DNA of 64,000 nt from Cellulophaga lytica DSM 7489 (GTDB lineage Bacteria; Bacteroidota; Bacteroidia; Flavobacteriales; Flavobacteriaceae). The DNA is taken from NCBI RefSeq assembly GCF_000190595.1, contig NC_015167.1:1042501-1106500 (forward strand), read 5' to 3'. Below the pieces are notes generated by a model. The model was not told the DNA's origin. It was given only the letters and a program-made list of their open reading frames with translations, and made no database searches. Of the stretch, positions 1 to 8,825 are shown piece by piece (the stretch's first letter is position 1; each line of letters opens with the position of its first letter). Both the position numbers and the translations under genes were made by a program.

Positions 1-91
1 TTTTTAATTTGGTGTGTATTCACTAAATTAGGCAATTAATCCGGCTAACAAAACAAACCTGTACAGCAATGTAAACAGCATACTTACAATT

Positions 92-976
92 ATGAAAACC
101 TATCTAAACATTGCAGACTTATTAAAAGACTTAAACGTAAAAAGTGAGTCTATACACCCTGGTTTTCATATTTTTAAATTTAACGAGACCAGCAAAATTG
201 CCGCTGATGCACTCAATCCACATTTAAAAACATTTTTTACTATAGATTTTTATGCAGATAACCTATCTAAACGGCAAATAGGAACCACAAAGGTTGAAGA
301 CTTAACCAATTCAATAGCTTTTAATTCGCCTTTACAATTATTTTCGGTACACACCTCCAATGGTATACCAGGCGAAGAAGGTTATTCCTTGCTTTTTGGG
401 ACTGATTTCTTTGAACCTAAAAAACATCAATACGAAATTCAGCACGAGTTTCCTTATTTTAAATTGAACTCTAATCCCACTTATAAATTATCACAGTTAG
501 ATTTACCTTTAATTAAAAACCTGTTTGATACCATTTATGAAGAATTTAAAAAGGACGATTCCCATAAAGTAGAAATAGTACGCTCTTACGTGCTGGTACT
601 TTTGCTTCAAATAAAACGTGTGGTTGGTAATGCTACAGAAGTGGTGCAACTAAAACGTTACCAAGAAATTACAGCCAATTTTGAAGAATTAATCCTTAAA
701 GAAACTTCAAAATATAAAACCATTGCAGACTATGCAGATCAATTAAACATTACTCCCATTTACTTGTCTGAATGTGTAAAAAAAGTAACAGGAGTAACGG
801 CTAAAAAAATCTTATCTAACTATATGACCTTACGCGCTAAGGCTTTGTTACAGCAAACTACCAGCTCAGTTGCCCAAATTGCGTATGAAATGGGTTTTGA
901 TGAGCCTACCAATTTTATCAAGTTTTTTAAAAACAACGAAGGCATTACACCTGCCGCTTTTAGAAAACTACCTTAA
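92..976 (+). CDS. AraC-family transcriptional regulator
   Basis: A 294-residue protein whose last ~90 residues form an AraC-type double helix-turn-helix. The first recognition helix lies near residues 212-232 (an IADYADQL pattern). The second ends in the family's typical VAQIAYEMGFDEPTNFIKFFK stretch near residues 262-282, followed by the usual G-x-T-P-xx-(F/Y)R close. The N-terminal 190 residues are an effector-type region without a motif I can name. It lies 85 bp upstream of an MFS exporter in the same direction, so control of that exporter is a reasonable inference, not shown. Family call is firm; the ligand is unknown. Confidence 0.9.
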   Translation: MKTYLNIADLLKDLNVKSESIHPGFHIFKFNETSKIAADALNPHLKTFFTIDFYADNLSKRQIGTTKVEDLTNSIAFNSPLQLFSVHTSNGIPGEEGYSLLFGTDFFEPKKHQYEIQHEFPYFKLNSNPTYKLSQLDLPLIKNLFDTIYEEFKKDDSHKVEIVRSYVLVLLLQIKRVVGNATEVVQLKRYQEITANFEELILKETSKYKTIADYADQLNITPIYLSECVKKVTGVTAKKILSNYMTLRAKALLQQTTSSVAQIAYEMGFDEPTNFIKFFKNNEGITPAAFRKLP

Positions 977-1061
977 AAAGTATCATTTTCTCTAAAATAC
1001 TCACCTTATACAGGGTTTTGTTCTGCTCTAATTTTGTCCCATAACAAATTAGAAGAGTACA

Positions 1062-2234
1062 ATGAACACCATAGAAACAAAACCTTTAAGCAATAAGTTG
1101 TTATTTATAATGGCAACTGCCATTGCGGCAACGGCAGCTAATTTATATTACAATCAGCCTTTAATTCCGTCTATTGGAGAATCATTAGGACTTAGCGAAA
1201 GTGTGCTAGGTTTTATACCATCTGCATCGCAAATTGGGTATGCAATGGCTATATTTTTTATTTCCCCGTTGGGAGATGTAATGAACAGAAAAACAGTGAT
1301 AAGAAACTTATCTATCACTTTGGTTATAGCATTACTGGGCGTGTATTTTGCTCCAAATTTTGGCATTTTAGTGGCAGCTACTTTTGTGGTAGGTTTGGGA
1401 GCCAATATTACGCAACAATTGCTGCCACTGGGTTCGTCTTTAGCTACACCAGAGAATAAAGGCAAAGTAGTGGCTACATTAATGACAGGTTTAACAACCG
1501 GTATATTATTGTCTAGAACTATAAGCGGATTTATAGCTGAGCATTTTGGTTGGCGTAGTGTGTTTTTAACTGCTGCCGTTGTTGCCGCCATAATTGGTGT
1601 TATGTTACACGTTTACTTACCATCAAACAAACCTACGGCAAAACTAAAATACAACCAGTTACTGGCATCAATGTTCACCTTGGTAAAAACCAAACCACTT
1701 TTACGCGAAGCCGCTTTTGTAGGTGCACTTTGGTTTGCTGCCTTTAACGCTATGTGGGCAACTATTGCTATACACGTTATGGAAGAACCTTTTTCGTTAT
1801 CGGTACAGCAAGTAGGTCTGTTAGGGTTTGTTGGTGCTGCCGGAATTTTTGGCGCTAAAATAGCGGGCAAATGGGCAGATAAAATTGGAGCTAGAAAGGT
1901 AATGACCGTTTCCATTAGTTTGGTGTTGGTAAGTTTTGTGGTGCTTGCATTAGGGCAAAATAATATGGTGGTGCTTTGTATTGGTATTGTACTGCTAGAT
2001 TTGGGCGTGTTTGGTTCTCAAATACCAAACCAGGTGCGTGTTTTTTCGGTAGATGTAAATGCACAAAGTAGAGCCAATGCCATTTATATGCTTTTTTATT
2101 ACATAGGCGCATCTGCAGGTTCTGCATTGGGTGTATCTGTAATTAGCAAATTTGGCTGGACAGGACTTACCATTTTTGGATTTGCTTTAGCTGCAATTGC
2201 CCTTCTTTTTCATATTTCGAGAAAATCGAAATAA
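1062..2234 (+). CDS. MFS transporter, probable drug/solute exporter
   Basis: A 390-residue integral membrane protein with about twelve hydrophobic segments in two six-helix halves. An MFS loop-2 type motif (GDVMNRKTVIR, near residues 73-83) sits between helices 2 and 3, and a related GKWADKIGARKV motif marks the second half near residue 270. The opening LYYNQPLIPSIGESLGL pattern is typical of bacterial MFS exporters near the YtbD/YbcL type. It follows the AraC regulator and precedes a peroxiredoxin-like gene, suggesting a stress or xenobiotic response cluster. Substrate not predictable. Confidence 0.9.
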   Translation: MNTIETKPLSNKLLFIMATAIAATAANLYYNQPLIPSIGESLGLSESVLGFIPSASQIGYAMAIFFISPLGDVMNRKTVIRNLSITLVIALLGVYFAPNFGILVAATFVVGLGANITQQLLPLGSSLATPENKGKVVATLMTGLTTGILLSRTISGFIAEHFGWRSVFLTAAVVAAIIGVMLHVYLPSNKPTAKLKYNQLLASMFTLVKTKPLLREAAFVGALWFAAFNAMWATIAIHVMEEPFSLSVQQVGLLGFVGAAGIFGAKIAGKWADKIGARKVMTVSISLVLVSFVVLALGQNNMVVLCIGIVLLDLGVFGSQIPNQVRVFSVDVNAQSRANAIYMLFYYIGASAGSALGVSVISKFGWTGLTIFGFALAAIALLFHISRKSK

Positions 2235-2302
2235 AAACCAATTGAAATTGTACTACGCTTTCAATTGATAATAAACACATTCACTTTTTAAAAATTACAC
2301 AA

Positions 2303-2959
2303 ATGAATACAGAACATACAAATTTAAAAGACGCTTTAAGTGCAAAACAAGCAGCTTGGGAAACCAATGCTTCCGAGGCACAAAAAGAAATGACAACTGA
2401 AAACCTTGAGGCTATTGTAGCTACCCAATTTTTAGAAAATGCGGTAAACGTTGGAGATAAAATAATCGATTTTACATTAAAAAATGCCTTGGGAGAATGC
2501 ACCAACTTACAGTCGGTTTTAGACAACGGACCTGTGATTTTAACGTGGTACAGAGGTGGTTGGTGTCCGTACTGTAACATTACCTTACAGTACTTGCAAA
2601 ACAGTCTGCCAGAATTTAAAAAATATGGTGCAAATCTTTTGGCTTTAACTCCAGAATTGCCGGACAAATCTCTTAGCACATCTGAAAAGCACGATTTACA
2701 ATTTGAAGTTTTAAGCGATGTGGGAAACAAGATTGCCAAACAATACGGACTGGTGTATAAACTAACCGATGCGCTATCTGAAATATACCAGAACAAATTG
2801 GGCTTAAAAAATTACAATGGCGATGACAGTAGCGAACTACCTATTACAGCTACTTATGTTATAGATGCAAAAGGCATTGTGCAATATGCTTTTCTTGATG
2901 CTGATTACCGCAAAAGAGCAGAAATTTCAGAAATCATAGACGTATTAAAAACACTTTAG
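2303..2959 (+). CDS. Peroxiredoxin-like (AhpC/TSA superfamily) protein
   Basis: A 218-residue cytoplasmic protein with a thioredoxin-fold AhpC/TSA domain from about residue 45. The active-site stretch TWYRGGWCPYC gives two cysteines, C88 and C91, in a CxxC arrangement like the peroxiredoxin-like family rather than a classical single peroxidatic cysteine. A helical N-terminal ~40 residues precedes it. The gene lies 68 bp after the MFS gene and 23 bp before a DoxX-like gene, a likely co-transcribed set. Thiol-dependent peroxide reduction is inferred from the fold and CxxC only. Confidence 0.88.
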   Translation: MNTEHTNLKDALSAKQAAWETNASEAQKEMTTENLEAIVATQFLENAVNVGDKIIDFTLKNALGECTNLQSVLDNGPVILTWYRGGWCPYCNITLQYLQNSLPEFKKYGANLLALTPELPDKSLSTSEKHDLQFEVLSDVGNKIAKQYGLVYKLTDALSEIYQNKLGLKNYNGDDSSELPITATYVIDAKGIVQYAFLDADYRKRAEISEIIDVLKTL

Positions 2960-2982
2960 TTGAACTATAAATAGAAACTAAA

Positions 2983-3372
2983 ATGGTACTAAATATTATT
3001 ACAATAGGATTAAAATTACTGAGCGCTTATGCTATGTTTACATTTGCCCTTCCTAAACTACGTGGCTTAGCGGTAAGCGTAAAATCATTTACACAATTTG
3101 GCGAAGTTTTAGGTATAAGCGGCAAAGGCTTTATGCACTTTACCGGTACATTAGAATTGCTAACTGCATTGGTGTTATTGGCTTCTGTTTTTTTAAGTGA
3201 AAAAGCAGGGAACATTACTACAATAACGGGCTATATTTTGCTATTTGGTACTATGGCTGGAGCGTTGGTTACCGAATATTTTATAAGAGAAACTCCTGTG
3301 CCTATGTTGGTAAGCCTAGCTATTACGTTACTGCTTATTGCAGTTTCCCAACTGATTATAAAGTTTATATAA
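2983..3372 (+). CDS. DoxX-like membrane protein
   Basis: A 129-residue protein with four hydrophobic segments. It carries the small DoxX/DoxD-like fold pattern: helix 1 with ALPKLRG, then GFMHFTGTLELLTALVLL in helix 2. Members are small quinone- or thiol-linked membrane proteins often next to redox genes, which fits the peroxiredoxin-like gene 23 bp upstream. Exact role unknown. It is the last chromosomal gene before the first cassette array. Confidence 0.82.
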   Translation: MVLNIITIGLKLLSAYAMFTFALPKLRGLAVSVKSFTQFGEVLGISGKGFMHFTGTLELLTALVLLASVFLSEKAGNITTITGYILLFGTMAGALVTEYFIRETPVPMLVSLAITLLLIAVSQLIIKFI

Positions 3373-3408
3373 GAAGATTATTTATATACGTTTTTACATT
3401 TCTAAAAT

Positions 3409-3513
3409 AAAAAATAGTTATAAATTGTAGGAAAATTTAACGCTTAAAACTAAAATGTGCATTTATACAGCCGTATTGGAGGAATAAACGCAATACATTG
3501 AGGTTATTGAGTA
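3409..3513 (+). repeat. Array leader copy 1 (attI-like), degenerate
   Basis: First of four related leader sequences (others end at 19725, 26093 and 33675). It has an A-rich AAAAAATAG start, a promoter-like TAAATTG box at 3421-3427, a GTAGGAAAAT block, a dyad whose right arm AATAAACGC is 3483-3491, and 22 nt later the first cassette boundary GTTG at 3514. This copy is the most diverged: the left arm reads GCATTTATA and the usual TTTATATATA before GTTG is changed to TTATTGAGTA. Role as an insertion site and promoter for the cassettes is inferred from position. Confidence 0.65.
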
Positions 3514-3552
3514 GTTGTACAATATTTAAAATAACTAACTTCAAACAGAATT

Positions 3553-3756
3553 ATGAAAACAAAATTTTACGAATGTATTACCGATGAAGGTAATAAAATC
3601 ATCAATGTTGATAACATTGCTTCCGTTGAAAATATAAATAATAAAACAGTAATGACGCTTAATGTCAAAAAAGAAAACGACGTTAATGTTTCTTTTGTTG
3701 TTAATCTTCCTTGGACATCTGTTGCAAGTGCTGTTCAAGCCCTAGGACTTGATTAA
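3553..3756 (+). CDS. Small hypothetical protein in cassette 1
   Basis: A 67-residue acidic protein with no signal peptide and no family I recognise. The ATG is 39 nt after the cassette-opening box GTTGTACAAT (3514-3523). Its last 56 bp overlap, tail to tail, the 3' end of a small minus-strand gene. Beta-strand-like alternation (NKTVMTLNVK, NVSFVVNLPW) suggests a compact beta domain. The cassette closes at 4542-4551 with the matching box ATTGTACAAC, so three or four small genes share one cassette. Confidence 0.6.
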   Translation: MKTKFYECITDEGNKIINVDNIASVENINNKTVMTLNVKKENDVNVSFVVNLPWTSVASAVQALGLD

Positions 3757-3913
3757 ATCTGATAAATGAATTAGAACTCATTTCTTGTTTAATCAATTGC
3801 AAAACATAATTTGACTGATTAACAGAAAGACCATCTAATTGTTTTCCTATTTCAATCGCTTTTTGACGCAACTCGTCAACAGACAATCCTTTAATTTGTA
3901 ATATTTCAGACAT
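3701..3913 (-). CDS. Small helical hypothetical protein, convergent in cassette 1
   Basis: A 70-residue protein read from ATG at 3911-3913 on the minus strand. An upstream extension is open but crosses the divergent promoter region, so the internal ATG is preferred. It is strongly helical (SVDELRQKAIEIGKQLDGL, NYVLQLIKQEM) and has no named family. The 3' end overlaps the plus-strand gene by 56 bp and its start faces the next plus-strand gene at 3943. Minus-strand genes within cassettes are uncommon here, and the arrangement resembles small regulatory or toxin-antitoxin pairs, but that is speculative. Confidence 0.5.
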   Translation of the reverse strand: MSEILQIKGLSVDELRQKAIEIGKQLDGLSVNQSNYVLQLIKQEMSSNSFIRFNQVLGLEQHLQQMSKED

Positions 3914-3942
3914 TATATAATTATTTAAACACAGAACATTAA

Positions 3943-4278
3943 ATGAATAAACATTTTGAAAAAAATGATTTAGACGTAACATACTCACGATGGAACGTTG
4001 GAAGTGGAACTGAATACGTATTACCACCTTTATCATTAGATAAAAAACTAATGATTTTAAAAATTAAAGACGGAGAATACACCAGAATTGATTTCAAATT
4101 ATTTGAATTTAATGACCTGTTGATTTTTCACGATTTGTTGTCTGACCAGAAATATGGTTTTGACATAGACGATATAGGTCTTGATAAAATTTACATTCGT
4201 GTCCAAAACGGGAAAGGTGCAATTTGGACAAGGCTACCGCTAAAACCATCAGATGATTTGCTGAAACACTTTCATTAA
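3943..4278 (+). CDS. Hypothetical protein in cassette 1
   Basis: A 111-residue soluble protein starting at ATG 3943, 29 bp from the divergent small gene. It is rich in aromatic and charged residues with strand-like repeats (KLMILKIKDGEYTRIDFKLFEF, DKIYIRVQNGKGAIWTRLPL). No signal peptide or membrane segment is seen. Family not recognised. An opposing open frame overlaps its 3' half. Confidence 0.55.
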   Translation: MNKHFEKNDLDVTYSRWNVGSGTEYVLPPLSLDKKLMILKIKDGEYTRIDFKLFEFNDLLIFHDLLSDQKYGFDIDDIGLDKIYIRVQNGKGAIWTRLPLKPSDDLLKHFH

Positions 4279-4384
4279 ATTTTGAATTATCTAAAACTTC
4301 AATAAATGTTTTTAAAACCTCTTTTGGGTTATAAAACTCTGACTTTGGATTTAGAGCACCTGAATACAAATCTACACTTGACAT
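4109..4384 (-). CDS. Possible convergent small gene in cassette 1 (doubtful)
   Basis: An open frame from ATG 4382-4384 on the minus strand, 91 residues, starting with a plausible helical protein (KEVLKTFIEVLDNSKF, NHLMVLAVALSKL). Its last ~57 residues are antisense to the gene at 3943-4278. The non-overlapping first ~35 residues look protein-like, so a real gene with a frameshift or shortened end is possible. The overlap of 170 bp makes one of the two frames suspect. Confidence 0.25.
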   Translation of the reverse strand: MSSVDLYSGALNPKSEFYNPKEVLKTFIEVLDNSKFNESVSANHLMVLAVALSKLHLSRFGHECKFYQDLYRLCQNHISGQTTNREKSTGH

Positions 4385-4541
4385 ATAACTTATTTTAAAA
4401 ATTAACCTCTTGCACAATGTTTTATCCAAATTTTTGAGGACTATATCTTGCGTAAATGATTCGACTTTTTGACTTTAAAGGTGTGCAACTAACTGGTTCT
4501 TGACTGAAAAGCCTGTTAAAATCATCATCCGATAAAAAAAC

Positions 4542-4689
4542 ATTGTACAACATTGTATAAAATTAATTGCTAGTACAAGCCAATTTACGAATCCCGAAGC
4601 GTCGGGACTAGCGGATTTTCTATTCGGTTTTTATTTGCTAAATTAGTTACTTAAACATGCAACTAACCATACACAAACCGTTAGGTGTA
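4542..4689 (+). repeat. attC-like cassette junction (class I)
   Basis: R''-type box ATTGTACAAC (4542-4551) is the exact reverse complement of the box opening this same cassette at 3514-3523. The site ends in the next cassette's box GTTAGGTGTA (4680-4689). Inside, GTATAAAATTAATTGC pairs with the region before the right end (11/16); four of the five mismatches become T-G wobbles on the bottom strand. A terminal hairpin TCCCGA-AGCG-TCGGGA sits near the centre. Confidence 0.8.
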
Positions 4690-4699
4690 ATTAAGAAAA

Positions 4700-5335
4700 A
4701 TGAAAAAACAATATAAAATTTGGCAAAATGAATGGAGACAGATTATGGAAAAACCCATAAATGTTGAAGTTGACCCAAAGTGTGACTTTGATTTACACTT
4801 TGATATATGGGAATTAGATAAAAACAAATTTATTGAACTTTTCAATTCTTTCCCTAAAGGAACTGAAATCGGAAACAATGCTTATAATTTAAGAAATGGA
4901 TTAATTGAGGAATTTAATCAAAAATTAAATAAAGAAGAGATTATTTCAGAAACTCAGAAAGCTATTAATGACTTACAAAAAATAGCTTATTCAGAAGAAC
5001 TAAACAATCCTAAAATTATATTTAGAACAGGTAATTCTATGTCAGATTTAACTGATATAAATTATTCAGAAATGATATCAATTGAAATAGACGACCAAAT
5101 ATATGATTTCATAAAAAAAGGGACAGGTGAAATTGGAAATAATGCCTACCACTTTTTAAGTGAACCAATGTATCGAATGCGTAGTTCATATGTCCCGAGT
5201 CGTTGGATTTTATGGACTCTTACTGATATAAATCATATAAACCCATACAAATCATTATTAAAATTAGAGAACAATAATTGTAGTGTTTTTCTAATTGATG
5301 ACGGAGGAATATTGATATTTCAAACTAAAGAATAA
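4700..5335 (+). CDS. Hypothetical protein in cassette 2
   Basis: A 211-residue soluble acidic protein of unknown family. The ATG lies 20 nt after the cassette-opening box and the stop lies 5 nt before the closing box TACACCTAAC. It contains two similar segments, GTEIGNNAYNL (residues ~54-64) and GTGEIGNNAYHF (~145-156), a possible internal repeat. The C-terminus (CSVFLIDDGGILIFQTKE) is hydrophobic and strand-like. An alternative start is the in-frame ATG at 4730 or 4745. Confidence 0.7.
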   Translation: MKKQYKIWQNEWRQIMEKPINVEVDPKCDFDLHFDIWELDKNKFIELFNSFPKGTEIGNNAYNLRNGLIEEFNQKLNKEEIISETQKAINDLQKIAYSEELNNPKIIFRTGNSMSDLTDINYSEMISIEIDDQIYDFIKKGTGEIGNNAYHFLSEPMYRMRSSYVPSRWILWTLTDINHINPYKSLLKLENNNCSVFLIDDGGILIFQTKE

Positions 5336-5340
5336 AAAAC

Positions 5341-5547
5341 TACACCTAACATTGGCTATAATTAATACGGATTTTGGTGCTTAACGCAAAGTTTAGTGCC
5401 TTTTTATAAAGTCCGCCAAATCTTTTGATTTGGCCTTAAAAATGAAAACAAAATAGAATCCCGAGGCTTTGGGATGGCTAAGTGTTTATCCGAAAAGTTA
5501 GTGTTTTTTTTACACGCTACGTTTTGTACACTAGTCCGTTAAGCACA
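5341..5547 (+). repeat. attC-like cassette junction (class II, ~207 bp)
   Basis: Opens with TACACCTAAC (5341-5350), the exact reverse complement of the box that starts the cassette at 4680, and closes with GTTAAGCACA (5538-5547). This long class has a conserved GTGCTTAACCC/GCAAAG-type stretch and an AAGTCCGCC element. A terminal hairpin CCAAATC-TTTT-GATTTGG differs in sequence, but not in position, from the class II sites at 22696, 34135 and 35336. Confidence 0.75.
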
Positions 5548-5558
5548 ATTAGAAAAAA

Positions 5559-6287
5559 ATGAAAGTTGTAATCATCATTGGAATAGTTTTACTGGTTTTA
5601 GTTTCTGTCTGGTATGCCAAAAAAACTGGAATAAATTCTGAATTTCATAATAAACAAAAAGCGTTAGCTGTTTCTAACATCCTAGATAAACCCTTAGATT
5701 TTGGATATAAAATGGTTTGGATTGCTGTAAAAACAAATCAGAAAAAAAGACTTGCAGAAATTATTAAATTGAAAAAAACTAAACAAGCAAATTGGAAAAG
5801 CGGAATTGAAACCGCTTATGAAGATGGAATTTATATTACTCCACAAATTGGAGAATGGACTTTAATTACCGGAAACGGATTGGTAAATAAAAGAGATGAT
5901 AAAGAAAATATGGCTGCTGTAGAAATCCTCTTAAATTATTTAAGTACGGAGTTTGGAGAAGCTCATTTTTTTGGCACCAACCGAGTTGTGGAGTACCATA
6001 GTTGGATGAAATCTAAGAATGGAAAAATGGAACGAATTTATTCGTATCTTGGAGAAAGTATGGAAAACATTAAAGTTTTTGGTGAACCGACTAAAGCAGA
6101 AGAAGGACTAAAATTATTCAACTCACTATCCGAGGACGCAAAAAATGAAGCATATTTTGAGCGTGAGGACTTGACTTATGCAGATGAAATGTTAGTTATG
6201 GAGATTGCCGAAAAATGGGGTGTAAACCCTACTAAATTATCTACACGAACCGACATAAAGAAAGAATTAGGACTAGTTGGTAAGTAA
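5559..6287 (+). CDS. Hypothetical membrane-anchored protein in cassette 3
   Basis: A 242-residue protein with an N-terminal membrane anchor (residues 3-20, VVIIIGIVLLVLVSVWYA) and a long soluble domain. That domain includes aromatic-rich TPQIGEWTLITGNGL and EAHFFGTNRVVEYHSW stretches, similar in style to small sensor-like domains of unknown function in Bacteroidota. The ATG is 21 nt after the opening box GTTAAGCACA. No matching closing box (TGTGCTTAAC) follows: the array ends in a degraded stretch (6288-6376). Confidence 0.7.
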   Translation: MKVVIIIGIVLLVLVSVWYAKKTGINSEFHNKQKALAVSNILDKPLDFGYKMVWIAVKTNQKKRLAEIIKLKKTKQANWKSGIETAYEDGIYITPQIGEWTLITGNGLVNKRDDKENMAAVEILLNYLSTEFGEAHFFGTNRVVEYHSWMKSKNGKMERIYSYLGESMENIKVFGEPTKAEEGLKLFNSLSEDAKNEAYFEREDLTYADEMLVMEIAEKWGVNPTKLSTRTDIKKELGLVGK

Positions 6288-6376
6288 TTGCTATAACTAA
6301 TAAAAATAACCATTGCACACGCCTTTAATGCTAGTGTTTATTATCATATTTTTTAAATTTAAAAAATATAATTATT

Positions 6377-6752
6377 ATGAAAAACCTATTAAAAACATTA
6401 CCAATTCTACTACTATTTGTAACCTTTAGTGCGTTTAACACTAATGAAAAAATTTCTGAGACAAAGCCAAACGGACTAAAAATTGAAATTATATTTAACA
6501 GTAATTTACAGCCTGATGATTTAATTAGCATAAAGAAAAAATTAGCTTCTAACGGAATTACTCTTACTTACAAATCGTTTGATTTTAATGAGAATAACGG
6601 ATTAAAAATCCATTTCATTTGATGTTGACTGTAATGATGGATTTAAAAGCGGAGGTGAAAAGAAAAATATTACCAGTAAAACCAAATGGGGCTTTTTTAG
6701 AGATTATGCTGAAGATGCAGAAAGTCCGTTTGGAATAGACACTTTAAAATAG
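6377..6752 (+). pseudogene. Frameshifted small secreted protein (BlaR1/M56 C-terminal-like)
   Basis: The first frame gives 81 residues with a signal peptide (LPILLLFVTFSAFN) and stops at 6620. Reading continues one base over for 46 more residues to the TAG at 6750-6752. The break is near the A5 run at 6604-6608. The joined protein has an IKKKLASNGITLTYKSFDFNENNGLK pattern resembling the small C-terminal domain seen in Bacteroidota M56/BlaR1-type proteins. Either a real lesion or a homopolymer sequencing error. Confidence 0.55.
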
Positions 6753-6758
6753 AAATTT

Positions 6759-7403
6759 ATGAAAATAAAATTTACATCAATTTTAATTCTAATTACTCTT
6801 ATTTCTTCATCTAGTTATGCCCAAAAAACAAAGAAGTTTAAAATGACCAAAGAAGTAAAGGAATTAGTAAAATTAGGTAAAGATTCTATTATTAAGCTTG
6901 CATTGCCTTTGGTGGATAAAAATGCAAGATTAGAAAACTTTTCTAAAACTAGCGTACAAAGCAATGGTAAAGAGCTTTACGTTATTTTTTACAACCCTGT
7001 AATGTACTTGCCTATAAACACCGTTTTTTATGATAATGCTAGCGTAAACTTAACTACAGCATCTGGTTCTAAAAGTACCGTTGCAAACCCACTGGACTTT
7101 AATAATCAAAAAAACATACCCTATTATGTACAAACAGAATCTATCAAAAAAAATATAGCGTTTGTATGTAATGCTATAGACTCTTTTAATTATGCAGATA
7201 TAGCCGAGTTTAATGGTACAATGCGCATTTTAGAAAAAGAAGACTATTATGACATTAGTGTTGTGTCTGAAACGCAAGAATCTTGGTATAAAATTAAAAA
7301 AGTGACTGGTAAAATGTTTGATGAAGGTCACGCTCACCTAGAACCACCGCTAATTATAACGGATGAAGAAAACTCGTTTAAAGAAGTGCTTTTTAAGGAG
7401 TAA
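6759..7403 (+). CDS. Secreted hypothetical protein
   Basis: A 214-residue protein with a clear N-terminal signal peptide (FTSILILITLISSSSYAQ, cleavage about residue 21) and a mature beta-rich domain. No family recognised. It starts 6 bp after the end of the frameshifted gene, suggesting co-transcription. The C-terminus has a GHAHLEPPLIITDEE stretch that might bind metal, but nothing confirms this. Confidence 0.7.
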   Translation: MKIKFTSILILITLISSSSYAQKTKKFKMTKEVKELVKLGKDSIIKLALPLVDKNARLENFSKTSVQSNGKELYVIFYNPVMYLPINTVFYDNASVNLTTASGSKSTVANPLDFNNQKNIPYYVQTESIKKNIAFVCNAIDSFNYADIAEFNGTMRILEKEDYYDISVVSETQESWYKIKKVTGKMFDEGHAHLEPPLIITDEENSFKEVLFKE

Positions 7404-7505
7404 AAATGACACACAGAATTAAAAATAAAAAAAAACTATTCAGTATTTTCTACCGACAAGCTATTAAGTATTGCTAAAGAAATAAACGGTTTAAAACCTG
7501 AAGCT

Positions 7506-8036
7506 GTGGTACTTCTGCAAGAAGAGTTAATTAAGCGTAATGAGTTAGATGAAGTTTCTAAAATAACCAAACACCTTATAAACCAAAAGAACGAGCAAGA
7601 ACTAAGAAACAATTTTGATCCTGATAATTACATTAAAGAAGAATTAGAAGCTGGCGAATCTATTGAGAATATCAAATTTAAACTAAAAACTATGGGTATA
7701 GATATGTTTGATATTATAAAGAAAGAACAATCCCAAGAAAATATAATTCTAAACTATATTGAGTCTAAAAAACTTGAAGGAGAATCAAAAGAAACTATAG
7801 ATAATGATTTAAAAGAAAACTTTAATGTTGATTCTAATTATTTAAATGAGATAAAAAATAAATTAAGAGAAAAAGGAAAAAAGAATACAACAATAGGTAT
7901 TGTATTACTCGTTGTTTCTATTTTAATTAATATCTTTTTACTTACCAAAGGAAGAATAAGCATACCAGCCATATTACTATTTGGTTTAGGAATTTGGAAA
8001 TTAGTCCAAGGTGAACATCAACTAAGAAAAAATTAA
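7506..8036 (+). CDS. Helical protein with two C-terminal membrane segments; 5' end frameshifted
   Basis: A 176-residue frame beginning at GTG 7506. Protein-like sequence continues upstream in the same frame (FSTDKLLSIAKEINGLKPEA), but its only ATG, at 7406, is one base out of frame. Deleting one A from the A9 run at 7427-7435 would give a ~209-residue protein starting MTHRIKNKKNYSVFSTDK. The body is charged and helical (two IKF/IKK repeats of a short motif), followed by two membrane helices at about residues 130-168. No named function. Confidence 0.6.
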   Translation: MVLLQEELIKRNELDEVSKITKHLINQKNEQELRNNFDPDNYIKEELEAGESIENIKFKLKTMGIDMFDIIKKEQSQENIILNYIESKKLEGESKETIDNDLKENFNVDSNYLNEIKNKLREKGKKNTTIGIVLLVVSILINIFLLTKGRISIPAILLFGLGIWKLVQGEHQLRKN

Positions 8037-8197
8037 AAAATCACTTAAACAATACCTCCTAAATTTCTTATTTCTCATACAACTATTCTATTAAAAAGGC
8101 GTTAGTTACTACTGTAGTGTATATACATTGCACTTAAACCAAACTGTAAAAAAAGAATATTTCTGCTTTTATAAAAACCAAAAAACCACCAAAAATT

Positions 8198-8776
8198 ATG
8201 GGCTACATTAAATTAATCTTATTTGCTATTATGCTAGTTCTAGGTATTATAAGTATCATTAGCTATTACCAAGGCAAAGGAGATATGAAAAAGACACAAG
8301 CCAGTATTTTAGAAAACTTAAGCTATGATAGAGTCCTCACACAAAAAGAGGTAGACACTTTAAAAAAACTATATAAGATTAAATTAGAACATAATACGCC
8401 TGTATATTCTATATCTGGTACTGTTGGCTATATTGTTTTTGAAACCAATGGTCAAGGTCAAAAAGAATGGCAAATTGGCGGTGTTATAATTGCTAATAAG
8501 TCTGCTAAAATTTTAGCTAAAAAAAATATTGCGCTTGAGCAGTTTATTGTAAACGATAAAGATGTAAATCCTAAAATAGAGGCGCTTAACAAAGAGTTAG
8601 AAGCCAATACAATAACTGAAGAAGAAGCTAACGCTAAAGCTAATATCATTTTTGAAAAGTATACAAACAACACTATAGAATTTGTAATAGCCAACCCATC
8701 TAAAAAAGAAAAACCTGTATACGTATTAAGTTACAAGAGTAATACTATGACTACTCCCGTTAATTTGCTAACGTAG
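8198..8776 (+). CDS. Membrane-anchored hypothetical protein
   Basis: A 192-residue protein with one N-terminal membrane helix (LILFAIMLVLGIISIISYY) and a soluble alpha/beta domain. No family recognised. Its last ~33 codons are duplicated, with 3' flank, at 13712-13813, showing that a second copy once existed there. Confidence 0.65.
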   Translation: MGYIKLILFAIMLVLGIISIISYYQGKGDMKKTQASILENLSYDRVLTQKEVDTLKKLYKIKLEHNTPVYSISGTVGYIVFETNGQGQKEWQIGGVIIANKSAKILAKKNIALEQFIVNDKDVNPKIEALNKELEANTITEEEANAKANIIFEKYTNNTIEFVIANPSKKEKPVYVLSYKSNTMTTPVNLLT

Positions 8777-8825
8777 TTTAGCAAAACAACCTATATAAAC
8801 ACTTCTATTTCAGCTACGGTATAAC

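Noticed and set aside
1154-1591. Minus-strand open frame inside the MFS gene
   Set aside because: It is fully antisense to a clear transporter gene and its translation has no protein-like pattern. Similar shadows inside topB, the peroxiredoxin-like gene and tyrS were dropped for the same reason.
5888-6376. Closing box for the cassette opened at 5538
   Set aside because: No TGTGCTTAAC or close variant is found. GCTATAACTAATAAA at 6290-6305 resembles a class II left flank but without a box.
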